This document shows positions 1 to 19,600 of a DNA stretch of 64,000 nucleotides, piece by piece; positions within the stretch are counted from its first letter, which is position 1; every line of letters begins with the position of its first letter. The notes below the pieces were generated by a model. The model was given only the letters and a program-made list of their open reading frames with translations, searched no databases and was not told where the DNA came from. The translations under genes and the position numbers were made by a program. The stretch comes from Odontesthes bonariensis (taxonomy: Eukaryota; Chordata; Actinopteri; Atheriniformes; Atherinopsidae). Where the stretch lies: NCBI RefSeq assembly GCF_027942865.1, contig NC_134526.1, forward strand, positions 10,882,284 to 10,946,283, read 5' to 3'.

Positions 1-440
1 TTCTGTCATCTCAAGATGACTGATTACAGGGAGCTGGTAGACCACTTTGGTGTGGGAACAATCACCTCGTCTTGATTGTTAACGAACAAAGAAGATGATC
101 GTGGATTTTTGGAGGACCAGGAATAAGCCAAACACCGTCTTCATTCTTATAGTAGATGTGGAGGTGGTTGAGGACAACAGATATCTGGGATTCTACCTGG
201 ACAGCAGACTGGACTGGAAATGCAAGTCTGTGGAGGAGAGTCAATCTGCTTGGGGTAGCAGCATCGGAGCCAATGACTCAAAGAAACTTAACAAACTGAT
301 GAAGATGGCTGGCACTGTGTCGAGGACTGCTCTGGATCCACTGGAGTTAATTGTGAAAAGTTACACAAGTTACTGAACATAAAGAGCAACACTGCCCACC
401 CTCCACATAACATGGAATTGAAACAAAGGAGTGTTTTTTT
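1..440 (+). mobile_element. Rex1/L2-like LINE fragment (reverse transcriptase C-terminal part)
   Basis: Broken piece of a non-LTR retrotransposon. The reading YRELVDHFG near base 30, then MIVDFWRTRNKPNTV from base 95, VEVVEDNRYLGFYLDSRLDW, and KKLNKLMKMAGTV followed by DPLELIVKS fit the region downstream of the catalytic core in a common fish LINE family (CR1/L2/Rex1 group). The frame shifts near 60-95, and the segment between the DSRLDW block and the SSIGANDSKKLNKL block is shortened by deletion, so no functional protein is made. The fragment runs off the left edge of the window. Another fragment of the same family lies at about 28236-28880. The exact clade is inferred from remembered family sequences. 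Confidence 0.75.
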
Positions 441-3400
441 CCCCCTAATTTTTGTCTAATTTAATTTCATAAAAAACAGATTTCTGGGAAGTCCTTCTTT
501 TATTGCAAAAATTAGGGAACATCTAGTCTCACAGTGATGCAGAAAAACTGGTCCATATATTTCTAACTTCAAATTTGGACTTCTGTATTTCCTTTACTTT
601 ATTATTGTGCTGTTCCAAAATATCGATGAAAAGTCTTCAGCATATCCGAATAATGCAGCAAGAATCAACAGGAGAGATCTCGTTTCTCCAATTTGGCTTC
701 TCTCCATTTGACCCCTGTTAAATTCAGAATAGAATTTAAAATTCTTCTCACATGTAAAGCTTAATGACCAAGCTTCGTACAAAGTTTTCCCAACACAGCG
801 CTTCACTCTCAGACTACAGGTTCACTTCTACTTCCTTGAGTTTCTAAAAGTGGAAAGAAGAATGGGAAGCAGAGCCTTGAGTTATCAGCTGCCTTTACCT
901 TTAAGATTAGGCTGAAAACTTTGTTTTTTTTACAAAGCTTGTAGTTATGGGTGGTTCAGGTGACCCTGAACAATGGCTTACTTATGCCTCTATGGACTCA
1001 GAGCTATGACATTATTGTTATAAATAAGTTTTTTTTTTTTCAGCAGATATCCCAGGCCTTTAGTTATGTGTTTGTTGATCTCTCTTTCGTGTCCTCTCAA
1101 CTGCCAAATCAGTTGAGGCAGATGGGCTTAGCGGAACAAAGCGAAGATTGGATGCAATCTGTTTATTTCCTTGGCTAGGCATGTTGTTTTTAAATGAATT
1201 GGCATTTCATGAATCAGACTAATTTAGTATGATTTGGATTCAATTTGATTATGATAAATTTGATTGAACTGGATTATAATTGGATTGAAAAGTATCTTTA
1301 AAGTGCTTTCAGAGGGCTTTTGTTGGGAATTTGTGCTATGCAAATGAAACTGAAAAGACAGTTCAACTACTCTCTTCATCCAAGAGTCCAAGACAAGTTT
1401 GCATCCTCTCATCTTCAGCTTTACCCATCAGTGAACATACAATGTGGTAAATGTTTGTAACAGCACTTGCCTGTCAACAAAATTTCTCTTTTTTTATGTA
1501 CGAAAGCTTCAGAATGCTTCTCAGCAGTGGATCAATGAGAATATTCTTTGGTTGAAGAGAAACTGTGGCAAAGTTTAATGTAAATGGAGGACCAAATGTT
1601 TGACAACTCACTTTGATAACATTACTATCAAAAATCAGTGAGAACAACCAGCATAACAAGGCTGCTCTTTGATATAAAAAAAATCGGACGACAGCTTTCC
1701 CCTTCAGTGTGATTCAGAACAACAAATTATTCAGTTCTTTTTATATTTTCCACATTTTCTATACTTTTATATTTTCCCTATTGTTAATTCACTGCGGGCC
1801 TGAGATAAACACAGTTTCACTGTGTCCTGTACTCATAGTTGAATAGAGAACTTGACTTTTTCATCACTTTAAAACCTTAGTTAAATGTGCACATAAGTGT
1901 TTTATACTAAGAGAGCAACTGAACTATATTTAAAAAGGAGAACAATAGAAAATGAAATAATTTACGAGGTTTTAGTTAGGCTATGTGTAATCTATTCCAG
2001 CTCTGCTGTTTGAAATACCTTTTCGTTTCTCAGTTTTCATATAGCTCTACATCTAACGTCACAAATTGGAAAACAGGTCCTACACCAAGTCCTAACCTTT
2101 CACTTTTAAATTAAAAGCATAAATGTTACTTAACGTGAACATACAACATATTACTACTGCATAAGCAGAGATGAAAACATGTAACTGTAGTAACTATAAT
2201 AATGGGACAAAGCTCGCTTTGAATCATAGCATTAGATGCTAGTATTGTAAAATGAAGAGGACATTGTAAACTTACGTTGAAATTTAACCGGAAACCCTTG
2301 CTGCAGGGAGACTGCTGTTGGTGAATGTGATGGTGAGACTGCTTTTGGCCGACGCCTTTTGCTACGGGCACGGTGAGAGAATTTTACTGTTTTTATCTGA
2401 TATTAATTTATTTTCCCAAGTTATCAGTCACTGAGGTCAATCTTTGAGTCTATCTTTAAATAAAACCCTTTTTGTCTACAACACTCTGGCCTCTCGACGA
2501 CAGCAAAAACCCTCCGGGCAAAGTTTTATGTGAAATGGCGGTGGAGATGACGAGAAGGAAGTTATGACTTTCGTGCACTCAGAACGCCTAAAACAAAAGA
2601 AAACATCGAAATATTGGTAGTTTCGTGTATTATTTTCCATCTTATGAGTTAAGGTAGATGGTTATGAATATAAAAGCTTCGTAATTTAGGCTTAAGTAGC
2701 CTAATTTTAATTAAGTTCGAACAGTTTTTCGAACAGATGTGTCCGATTTAAACATCTGCAGTTCCACTGTTTGGTGTTTTATTGTGTCAAATAGGCTAAA
2801 ACCGATGGAGGAGTGCTAGAACCAAGAACCAATTGGTTGAAATGCATGCTTGAATAATAATGATAAAAGGAAATATTTAGTGAAATATAAACAACAAACA
2901 AATGAAGAGATAAAAAGATTAGTCAGACATTTTTTATTTAATTCAAACATCTTGAAAAGGTTGAGACAGGGGCAGCAAAAGGCTGGAACTTGTCCAGGTG
3001 GTTTAATGAAGAAACAGCTGGAGGAATATATTGTCAGTAACATGATTTGGTATAAAAAGTAAAATTTTTGAGCAATTTCAGAATAATATTCTTCTGTGTA
3101 AAATCCATCCTCTACAGTACATGATATTATCAAAATATTCAGAGAAATCTGGGGATTTTACATTGGATTTCTGTGATTTTTTTTAATTTTTTTATTGACT
3201 GTCGGGCAGCAGTCTTTCTCGGTGCCAAAGCTCATTTAAAGTGGACTGTTGTGATGTGGAAAATTGTTCTGTTGTTGGAGAAATAAAAACTTTGAATTAA
3301 TTTTGGAAATCAAGGATGCTTCGTCCTTTGGACCAAAGAGAAGAGGGACCATTCAGTGTATCTGTTCTCACTTTAAAAGCCTGCATCTCTGATGGTATAA

Positions 3401-5993
3401 GGGTGCATTAGTGTCTGTGGAACTGCCACTTGCACATCACCATTGAAGTTGTTAGGTATATAGGTTCCCACCCAGACAACAAAAGCAATTTTAAAAATAG
3501 CAAAAGCTTTCAGGACAGTTGAGAAACAGAAAGTAACTGAGACAGTGGAACCAAAGCACAAAAAAAGAGTGAAGAAATGATTTTTTATCAGAAGATATGC
3601 CGAAAATAATTTGTACAAAATATGTATATTTGGAAAATAATTTAAAATGTGTCAGATTATGAGCAATTCCACGTTTATTCTTTCATTTTTTCTCATTCTA
3701 ACCAAGCACTTTTTTTATTTCCACATCTCCCTTTAAGTCATTTCTCTTTTTCTCCCAGTATCACATGAAGATAAGTTCTTTAGACGTATGCCAGTGGCTA
3801 CAAAAGAAACAAACACCTTGAGCATTAAAACACAACTAATGAAAAAGGAAACCAGTAAAAATGCGTAATTTCTCATCATTTAACCTCACTAAGCTTGTCA
3901 AGGAGTTAAATTCAGGTCCAGTACAGGTATATGTCATGTTGCCGCTATCGTCTAATGTTTTATCTACCTTATCTGACATAGTCATTAGACATAGGCATTA
4001 GGCATTATTAGCTCTTATCTACGAAATTAAATTCTTAGATAGATTCCCCTTGAAGGGTACTGTCTGTCAGGTCCAAGCTCGACTGTTTCCCAGCACTGGA
4101 CAGACAATTTTGGCCCAGTTTTGGCTCAAAGTCAAACTGCTGGTCTGAATTTGCAGCTAAGCACCCTGGCTTGAGTCCATCTTTGAATGAAACACCCGGT
4201 GTCCTGTCACTGCAAACGTGCTATTCTCATTTCCTTTGCAAAATGGCAAGAAAGTGCTGATAATGCTTTGGACAAAATCTGTTCTCTACACATCAAGTAC
4301 CACCACACAACTACACGGAATTGCAGTTTTGTCTAACACAGTTTTCAGGTTATTTACATTGAACTTGCACAACATCTCAGTTTGACTTGTTTTTGTTTAA
4401 CCAACTGTTCAGAACCTAAAATAATAATGTCCTCTTCCTCCCCCCCGAATCATCATAATCAATCAAATACTCACAGTTGATTTACAGAATGTCACAAGTT
4501 GAATGAAAGCATTTTTCAGCAAAGAAAAGACTTTGAGCAGGACACTTCCTGTAATGTCTCCTGTTTGTTTACTTTAGTTAATACTTAGGAAGTTGTCGGA
4601 TAAAAGAACTGTTTGAAAAGACTCGGATGTGTTTAAATACTTAGTTGCTCTTAAACGTACATGTACATGTTTTTTAAAAACCTTTTATGTGTAGACAGCT
4701 GCTATGTATTCCTGACAAATGGGCGGCACATCACTTAAGGGAAGCTTGGCAGTGTTTATAATGTGTCCAACTTCAGTTTGAGTCCCTTCCCAATGTCCTT
4801 ACTAAAGGCTTTGGAATTTCATTAATCTGTGCAAGTGCACAGCAGAGGTGAGCTCAGTGTAATAAGTAACTGTGTAAGAAGTTCAGCTCAGAATCTATCT
4901 GCAACAGACCACCACAAAGTGTTCATCTTTATGTCTTACATATAAAGAGGAACAGAATTAAAGTTTATTAGATATTTACTTTCACCTCCCAATGTAGTCC
5001 AATGCCCCAGTTTGCAATAAATCTTGTGGGAAGGTTTTTGTTGGCTCTGACAAGAGAGGTGTATGTGTTCAGCCTGACAGAAAAAAAAGGCCAACTTTGT
5101 TAATAATTAAAGAGTTCTATAAAAATGGGACTGGATGAGTGATAGACTGCAACAATAGAGCAAGTTTAGGGTTGCGTTTCTGCATTATGATTTAAGGATG
5201 TAGCCAAACTGAGGTCTGTTCAGCGTTGAGAATTAGGGCCTGATTCCTATATTACTTGCAGAAGCTCCAGGGAATTCCTGATCAGCTCCAAATTCCAACA
5301 GCGGCAAAAAAATGATCTCAAACATAAAGCTTGAATAATATGGGTTGATCGGCAGCAACAAAAGGAACAAAAGTCCCGCAGAAGAGAGCGTAGTCCCCAC
5401 AGAGCTGTGATCCATACTTAATGAGTCAGTCTGTTGTTGCATGAAGAGAAGGAGTCAGCTAATACGGTGTAAATACAAGTTCTTCAAAGTGCGCTCAGCA
5501 AGCTATGCTCCAAAACGCTTTGAAAAACTCTGCATGACTTATGGACAAAATATTGTTGCTTTATCTCTCCTTTAAAACAATTAATGTTCGAGACAATTTC
5601 CCAGAGCAAGAGATGATGTCATAGAAATTCTTAAAATCTTAAATGCCCACGACATCGTCCAGAAACTTTTACTGTTTTTCTAAGACACTGTTTCTTATCA
5701 CTGAAGGTGCATCGTGCATCTTGCATTTAGCTTTTGTGCGCTCATGACATACAGCCGAGCCTCTCAAGTGGTATTCTGAATTTCCTGTGTTCAGCTGCGG
5801 TTTTGTATTTAGTAACTTGTTTTGCTGCTTTAAAGAAAAACAAGTGAGATTGTTTCAGGGAGATAAAGACGACGTCTCACATCAGTGACACCTCGTGTAT
5901 TTGCTCCTGTTCTCTTGTTGCAAATATTTTCCACACCAAGATATTCGTAATTTCACAAAGAAATCTCTTTGACAACAGAACATATTGTGTGAC

Positions 5994-5997
<4 letters not shown>
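441..5997. other. Non-coding stretch, no gene recognised
   Basis: AT-rich DNA with only short chance ORFs. A minus-strand open frame at 2371-2276 ends in a good splice-donor look-alike (C/GTAAGTTT) but has no ATG and no recognised product. On the plus strand an ATGGCGGTGGAGATG stretch near 2534 opens only ten codons. Neither is called as a gene. Confidence 0.5.

Positions 5998-6024
<27 letters not shown>
5998..6024. repeat. (GT)n microsatellite
   Basis: Uninterrupted GT dinucleotide run of about 13 units, followed by the degraded tract GAGGGGTGTGTGTGAC. This is a typical vertebrate microsatellite in non-coding DNA upstream of map3k14. Confidence 0.95.
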
Positions 6025-8315
6025 TGAGGGGTGTGTGTGACATGACATGTGACAGGCTTTTAAATCAGTTCATGGCTACAGGGCACACGCTCCTAAGGAT
6101 ATCCCACATAAAACGGGCCAAATCTCTATACATTTCATTGAATGATGTTGATTAATCGATGAGCAGATCTCTTCTCTTAACATGCAGAGCAGTGTGATAG
6201 CTCTTCACCGCTCTCTACTTTATTAGCAAACAACTTAAAAGTCGATGCTGTGCTGTATTGCTCACGTGTTTTATTTCTTTACTAAGATAGGATCGTCTCT
6301 TGAGAGACCTAAGCAACAGAACGCTGTTTTTGTGGCCCTATTCATAGTTCCCAGCCGTAATCAAACATGTTATCCTTTAATCTGCTGTAGTTAGAAGGCA
6401 CAGCAAGCAAACCAGCTCTTTTGGAGTGCGCAGAGGGAGGGGGGAATATGGGGAAGTGTAGATGCATTTCCCATAAGTCATTGTCAGACGGCTCCTCCCC
6501 CCTTTTGGCTGCTCGCCAGCATCAAGCAGAGCAGAGAGCAAAGCAGCCGAGGCTGCCGACACATTACCGGAGATCATGAAGGACAAGGCGAACTAACAGA
6601 GCACCTAGTTAACATCGATGAGGTTATTTAGAGTGGACACACAGGAGAGAGACAGCAGCTCAGACTGGCATCTGTCGATACGTCTTAGCGGTACTCTGCC
6701 TCACATGTACACAGAGTTGTTTTTGTGGTCGTGTTTATTACAGAGGATTTTTTTCAATTTCCTTTCCACGTAAATTTGTCGGGGTGTGGCGGTGCAGCAT
6801 TTAGAGACGGAAGTGACAGTTGAATCGCATCGGTACAGATAATCTTGCAGCACATGAAGTCATCAGAAAAGGTAATGCCATTACAAAACTTTAAACAGTT
6901 TCTGTTCAAATTTGGCGGCAGGTTTTCTGTATTATTACTCGCATTAGTGTCGATACTGTAGGTAAAATGCAAAGACGATGAGCTTGTAGGCTGCTGAGCG
7001 GTTGTTTTATTGAAGATCTCAGGGTTAAACTTCGAGGGAATGGCTGTGATCAAGTGACAAACTGATGCAACATGCTGTAACTGAGGTTCCCGGCTCTCAG
7101 TTTGTGCTCTTTGAAACTGCAGTGCTGATATAAAAGCTGTTTGTCTGAACGTAGCCTACATGTTTTACAGTCATATATATTGAACAGGTCTTAACTTCCA
7201 AGTTATAGGCATAGAGGGATGCAAATCATTATTTGCAATCTGGCCAGGCTCTACATCACGTCGTATATTTCCTCTGAAATAGGAATCCTTGCTTTAACGA
7301 CACAATTGCAACTGTCAAGACGAAGGCAGGGTTTCCTGTCTCTTCTGCTCACCGCACACTTTCAGAGTGTCAGTTTTTTTTCAGCATGCGAGTGATTGTC
7401 GTCTTTTCGAAATTACATGGCACTGTCCAATATGCTAAACTTCAAACGGGCTGTTAAGCGGTACATTAAAAAGGTGTTAAACCGGTCGGTGTGCATATTT
7501 CTTGGCAAGAGTAAATACTGATTCAGGTAGAGTTGAGTTTATAACCTTTCAGTTTGGTTAAAGGTTGTGATTCGCGAATGACAAAAGTAACCGTTTAGAC
7601 ATTAGGTAGTATCAGTAAAACACCCCATAAACAGAAATAGTAAAACATTAAGACCTGAACTTAGAGTGGCATCAACAGAAAGAGCTCAAATGTAGCATGG
7701 TTGATATGTATATGGATGTCACTGGCCTTGTTTTTCTCTTCCACTGTCATCACTCTTAGTAGCAGAAGATAATAATCCAGTGTTACAGTTTGAACTTTAC
7801 AACATTAATCAAGGTCACTCTTTCCTGATGACAGGCAGTTACCATGTGACTGTGCAGAAGTGATGCAGAACCTTTCTGTGTGATCAGAGGTTCAGAGAAC
7901 ATGTGCAAGAGGTTATTTTCATGTAAAAAATGTTAAAGTTCTGTTCTGTAAAACAATGCAAAAGTGTTCACAATTAATTGGTAACTAAGCAAGACCTAGA
8001 ACTAAGCAAGAGTATTTTATGGTTTTCTTTGTCATATGATAGTTAACTGAATGGGTTTTGAACCCTCTGCATCAAAAGGTCTTCAAAAGGCATTTATCTT
8101 TTTCTAGCTTTTTATGGATAAAAGTTAATTAAGAAAACACCTAATATCCATTATCACAAATATGTTTGTTAAAAGTTCCGACTGGAGCCTTTCTGTAAAA
8201 ATGGCAACAAGATATCAGAAAAGAGAGAGTTTGGTGTATCAAAGCCATGACAAAACACATTTATGACCCAATATAATATGACCCAGGTCTTTGTACCTGG
8301 AAAAAAAAGATAAAG
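6025..8315. other. Non-coding stretch upstream of map3k14; may hold its promoter and 5' untranslated exon
   Basis: The first coding exon of map3k14 begins with a splice acceptor at 8481-8482, so at least one untranslated exon must lie upstream. The segment around 6480-6720 is richer in G+C and CpG than its surroundings, and a TATAAAAG box occurs near 7129. A donor-like AAAAG/GTAATG is near 6871. None of these can be assigned with confidence without transcript data. Confidence 0.35.
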
Positions 8316-8460
8316 GCTGTAGGTCAAGAGGTAACGGGGCTGTCTATCAATCAGAAGATTGCAGACTCAATCTCCACATTGTCTCCACCTAATGCGCACT
8401 GCATTCTTAAGTCACTTTGTATAAAATTGTCTGCAAAATGACTGGAATGTAATGTAACCT
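8316..8460 (+). repeat. tRNA-SINE-like fragment with conserved fish 3' tail
   Basis: The stretch AGAAGATTGCAGACTCAATC resembles the internal promoter region of a tRNA-derived SINE. It is followed by CTTAAGTCACTTTGTATAAA and GTCTGCAAAATGACTG with a TGTAATGTAA end, which is the tail shared by many fish short interspersed repeats. The same tail lies in reverse orientation at about 63485-63535. The copy is degraded and sits just before the acceptor of the first coding exon of map3k14. Confidence 0.6.
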
Positions 8461-8496
8461 GAATGATATTCTGTCCTTCCAGATCCATCAGTTAAA

Positions 8497-14560
<6,064 letters not shown>

Positions 14561-14735
14561 AGCACACACCGAAGTTTTTGATGACTTCACCCTGTGTCGA
14601 AGAGATTTCACGATACACCTGCTTTTTAATCAGTCTCAATGTGCCAGTGCAGTTTTGATCAGCCCTTCTCATGCTTTTATATTCGTGTCTTACGGTTTGT
14701 ATGTTGCACTTTTCATTGCATTCTTACTGTGAAGA

Positions 14736-14741
14736 AATAAA
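14736..14741 (+). promoter_or_regulatory. map3k14 polyadenylation signal
   Basis: AATAAA about 175 bases after the map3k14 stop codon, giving a short 3' UTR. It is the first canonical signal downstream. Confidence 0.7.
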
Positions 14742-14759
14742 CAAACTGAAATGTGCAGT

Positions 14760-15320
14760 GTGTTGATCATTCTTGATCTTGTGTTCATATTTTGTTTTTC
14801 AATCTGCATAGGTCATTACTTCTGTGTAAAGTATAAAGTGGACCATTCATCCATTTTCTGAACCCACTCCATTCTTTAAGGTCTCGTGGGAGAGACAAAT
14901 AAACAATTAGGATCCGACTCAAATTAAGCTCAGTTCTCCTGGGGCAGTTAAATCCATGGCACATAACAGTCAAGAGGGTGTCTTTGCATAAAGATGCACA
15001 AACTTATATATTTAGAAAATTAATATGAAGCTCATTCAATCCATTAATGCTTTCGGGAAGTATTTAGAAACCATAACCCATCCTCTACCTAAGACTGACT
15101 TTGAACAGCTTTGCTGACATCGTAAAGCATTTTCTGACAGCAGATTGTGTATGTGAAATAACTGAGGGCTGGAGTTGATTGAATTTGAAAAAGTTAATGA
15201 CTAAAACCAACTTCATGCAGCTTGAATTACTTGAGATTTGTGATAGTATTGTTGTAAAGTATGATGCACAATCGCCCCTTATTTAATCAACGTATGTACA
15301 TTTCAACAAGAGTTAAAAGA
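14760..15320. other. Spacer between the converging 3' ends of map3k14 and bax
   Basis: About 560 bases with no gene. map3k14 (+) and bax (-) point at each other here. The right part contains copy A of a dispersed direct repeat listed separately. Confidence 0.6.
15204..15300 (+). repeat. Copy A of a 10-kb-spaced direct repeat
   Basis: Shares CTTCATGCAGCTTGAATTAC, then GATAGTA, AAAGTATGA, GCACAATC and CCCCT with copy B at 25331-25425, in the same order and orientation. Identity looks high over about 90 bases, with small indels. It lies just beyond the 3' end of bax. Confidence 0.7.
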
Positions 15321-15326
15321 TTTATT
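15321..15326 (-). promoter_or_regulatory. Candidate bax polyadenylation signal
   Basis: TTTATT on the plus strand reads AATAAA on the minus strand, about 1.3 kb after the bax stop codon. The 3' UTR would then be about 15300-16623. ORFs in this interval do not look like protein families and are taken as UTR. Nearer signals could also be used. Confidence 0.45.
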
Positions 15327-16623
15327 TTCATTATCACAACATAAAAGGTCACTACAAAAAGATCTTCCGGGAGACTAAATTCAGCCTTACAAATGTGATA
15401 GAAAAGGTGAAAATTCGGGAATATCAAAGTGATCTCATTGTAAAAGAAAAGAAAGATAAACACCAAGGCACTGACAAACAAGGAAAACGTATAAAAAACC
15501 TTTTGTTTGTAGATAAAGTTGCAGTTTGAGTAACTGACATAAAAATACAGTACTTGGAACATGTGTAAAGTGAGGTAAGCATCTCTGAGCAGTCCATCGA
15601 CATCCCAGTCTGCAGCACAACATCTTTTACAGGTCGAAGCAACATGGGACTCCACATACCAACACTCACTAAACCCAACAGGTAGTTCTTTTCTTAAAGG
15701 GAGCCACAATGGCAGTCAGAAAACCCCCAAACAACATGTGACTGAATATTATGCAGGGTGAGAAATTTGAGTTAGTTTACTGACTTTTGCTGACAATGTA
15801 AAATTTTTTTTTCCTTTCCCCCTTTTCTCTTTTTAAACAAAGTGACGATTCATTTGATATGCAAACACAACTCCCTGATATGGCACTGAAACAAGGTTGA
15901 GCTGTGTGTGCTTGGGAAGACGGCAGGTGGAAGTCGCCTTCACATATATATTTTCCCAGTAAATTTAAAAAAAAACTGGTTTACAAAAGCTTCTCGTTAA
16001 CTTGACAGGATGTGACCACCGCCGAGCCCGTTGATTGCCACCGGATTGTTGTCCGCCGGTGACCTCTCACAAATACATACGAATGGATTCGCTAGCATAC
16101 AGACGTCGTGATAAAAATGGATGGAGAGAGTGGGAAGATCAGAAAAGCAAGATGAGTTGAAAGAAAACAGATATACTTCAAACTTAAATAACAGAGAGGA
16201 ACGTCGTCAGTCAATCAAACTTATGCCAATCTATTGTTTCAGGGCAGAAAACAAAAATAAAAGAGAGTGCAGTGACTTTATCTGTACCAAGCAAAAAATA
16301 AATTACTTTAAAATTGAATCCTTGTTCAAGTCTGACATCCCCTCCTTCTGATTTTGCACACATATTCATGCTGGGCTCACTTCATCAGTGACGGAGCGCT
16401 CATGGGTAGGACAGCACTTCCAGTCCAACACCCAATTTCACACCGGAGTGGGAGGCAGAAATGAAGACCGCGTCGCCAAATACAAGTTCCACCTGCTCAA
16501 TTTGTTCACTCTGTCGTGACTTCTTTCCCTTGGCCCTCTGATCTTCTTTCACTTCTGTTCCTGACCCGCCCCCCTCAGTCATAGCTCTTCCCATCTTTCT
16601 CCCGTCTGCTCGTGATACGCCCC

Positions 16624-19600
16624 TCACATCTTGCGTATGACTAGAGCGGTGGTAAGAACTCCAGCCGCGAAAACTGCCATCATCTGCCACGTGGGAGTGC
16701 CGAAGTGGGAACGAATGCTTTCCTAAAAATACGGTTTTGAGAGAGAACAACACATCGACAGGCATGATTCTTAACAGGTCTTATAAACAACCTATGACTA
16801 ATTACTGATGTGCTTCAACGCTGTTTGTTAGTGCCTTACCCAGCCACCTTGCTCCCTAATCCAGTTGATCACATTTTCCTGGAGGTAGTCCATGGTCCAG
16901 CTGATTATGGTTCTGATGATGTCAGGGATATTGATTAGAAGAGCCTGGAAAGATATAAAAGAGAGGAACTTATATTATTCTGGAATAATTCCACAGTAAA
17001 AGAGGCGGGTTTCGACAGCGGTGCTTCACTCACTTTGATGACGAGTCGACAGGCGAAGTAGAACAGTGCGACCACCCTGCCCCAGTTGAATCTTCCATCA
17101 GAAAAGATCTCAAAGGCAACTTTCATGAACATTTCTTTAGTGGGACTGAGTGAGGAGTAATCGATCATCCTGAGAAAAACAAAAACTCTCTGGTTAGAGA
17201 ACTGGTCATTATAAAAACAATGGCCCTTTTAATTTGGAATGGTTGTGTGCGAATTTAACACGCATACACCCAAAACAGGTAACCTACCTTTGGAGTTCCA
17301 CATTTCCATCCAGCTCATCTCCGATCTGCTGTAGGCACTGAGCAAGCTCCTTAAGGTGTGGGTCACACACCTCGCCTCCACCCAGCTGTTCCCTGGTCAC
17401 TACAGTATTATCCTCTCTGTGTCGCTGAATCCGCTCAAAGATGAAACTACACAGAGGGAGACACTTAAGTGGTAAGAGCTGCGATGTGCTTCGCTTCTAG
17501 TCATTTGTTACATGTTATTTAATAAAATGACAAGACACTTGATCTTTGATGGTGACACAAACTGTGTTATGGATCCAACCTTGGATCGATCTCAGTGTCC
17601 CCATCCAAGATGGCTCATGCTCCATCTACATTTATGAATGAGACAGGCTGTGTAGACACTTGGCATTTTCTTTTTCCACATAATAAGGAGTTCTCAATCT
17701 TCTCACATGTACACCAATCATATTCAATAATTGATTATTTTTTCATAAATAAAACCCTGCTACCCTTCGTTAGGAAAAGTGAATATTCGGCCATTGTTGA
17801 GTCAGACCACTCGCCAGTATTTACTGGATTTAGACTTTCCCCTTAAATCAAGCTCAGCGTCCCAGTTGGAGATTGGACTCAACTTTACTGACAGATGAAA
17901 ACTTTTATCAATTGATATCGACCGCTATAGATAATGTCTTACTGACAAATACATCAGACTCAGTATCACCGTCTATCTTGTGGGAGACACAGAGTGGTAA
18001 TTAGAGGTGAAATCATTTCTTATACAGCAACACGTAACAAAGCCAGGAAATCAAAGCAGAAACAACTCATAGATGCAATGCTTGATTAAGACCGTAGACA
18101 CTCCACATCACCCTCCCCTGAACTATATAAAGAAAGACTGGGCTTACAAATGCAATACAATCTAATGTCAACTCAGGAAACAGAACAATATCTGCTCAGG
18201 TCTAGAGGTTTTATATACGAGCATGGTGAAGAGGCAGGCCGTCTTTTAACCCATCAACTTAAATGTAGATCGGCAGCTCAACTTATTCCACAGGTCAAGA
18301 AATCCTCTGATGAGCTAACAGTTTTAATTAAAAAAAAAAAACTTTTTATTCAAACTTATACACATCTGAATTCCCAGAGAATAATTCGGACATGTTAATT
18401 TTTTTGGATAATTTAGATGCACCTTCTATTAATCCTGACAAGCGGACAGATATGGATAAACGCATTACACTTAATGAAGTCATCAGCTCTATTTCAGCAA
18501 TGCAAAGTGGCAGGGCCCCCGGACCAGACGGCTACCCAGTCGAATTTTACAAAAGATTTTCATTCAAATTAGCCCCTTTGCTACTTGAAATGTTCAATCA
18601 CTCACTGGATCAGGGAGCCCTGCCACAGACCCTCACAGAAGCTAATATTACACTTTTGTTAAAACCTGGCGAACATGCAGCTGATTGTGGCTCCTTTAGG
18701 CCCATATCACTTCTGAAAGGAGCTGTTAAGATACTAGCCAAACTTCTTGCTATTAGACTGGATACTGTTATGATGGACATAATTTCATCAGATCAGACAG
18801 GCTTTATTGGGGGGGGGTGTTGCCATTCTTTTTCTTATACACGCAGGCTCCTCAGTGTTGTTCACTCTTCCGCATCCTTGGAGACCCCCGAGGTGGTGGT
18901 CTTCCTGGATGCGGAAAAGCATTCGATTGGGTTGAGTGGCCCTATTTATTTGCAGTACTGGGAAAATTTGGATGTGGGCCCAAACTTATTTCTTGGATAC
19001 AGCTGTTATATGCATCACATAAAGCAAGTGTAATTACTAATAAATTGGGTTCTAAGTCCTTCTTGCTGTCCAGGGGTACCCGGCAAGGTTGTCCTCCAAG
19101 TCCACTTCTCTTCGCTTAAGCTATCAAACCACTATCTATTATGTTGAAAACCTCACAACGCTTTAAAGGAATATACAGAAAACAGTTAGAACACAGAGTG
19201 TCCTTATATGCGGACGACCTATTGCTTTACATCTCAGATCCAGTGTCATCTGCCTCCGACATTGTCAACATGTTACACAGATTTGCCAGGTTCTCAGGAT
19301 ATAAATTAAACTTTTCAAAGAGTGAATGTTTTCCAATCAATAACCTAGCTCTCCAAATTGCAGAAACAGGTCCGACCTATTTGGAATACCAGGGGAGGGT
19401 ATACCAATGACAAATCAAATTAAAAATGTGCTTGCTTTTTTCAACTCTCCTTGCCCGGAGAAGAATCCTGCTGGAGTAGAAATCAGCACATCCACCCAAA
19501 GCCTCCTCCTGGATGAAAGACCTGATTCTATGCCTTAAGTTAGAAGAGATAAAATATTGCATTAGAGGATCGACCCAAAAATTCCATGAAACATGGGCCC

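Noticed and set aside
2276-2371. Minus-strand window ending in a strong donor-like GTAAGT
   Set aside because: The frame begins at GTG rather than ATG, and no partner exon was seen to its left.
15287-15709. 140-codon minus-strand frame after bax
   Set aside because: It overlaps the bax 3' end and the AATAAA site, is AT-rich and phenylalanine-rich, and has two other open frames beside it. UTR is the better reading.
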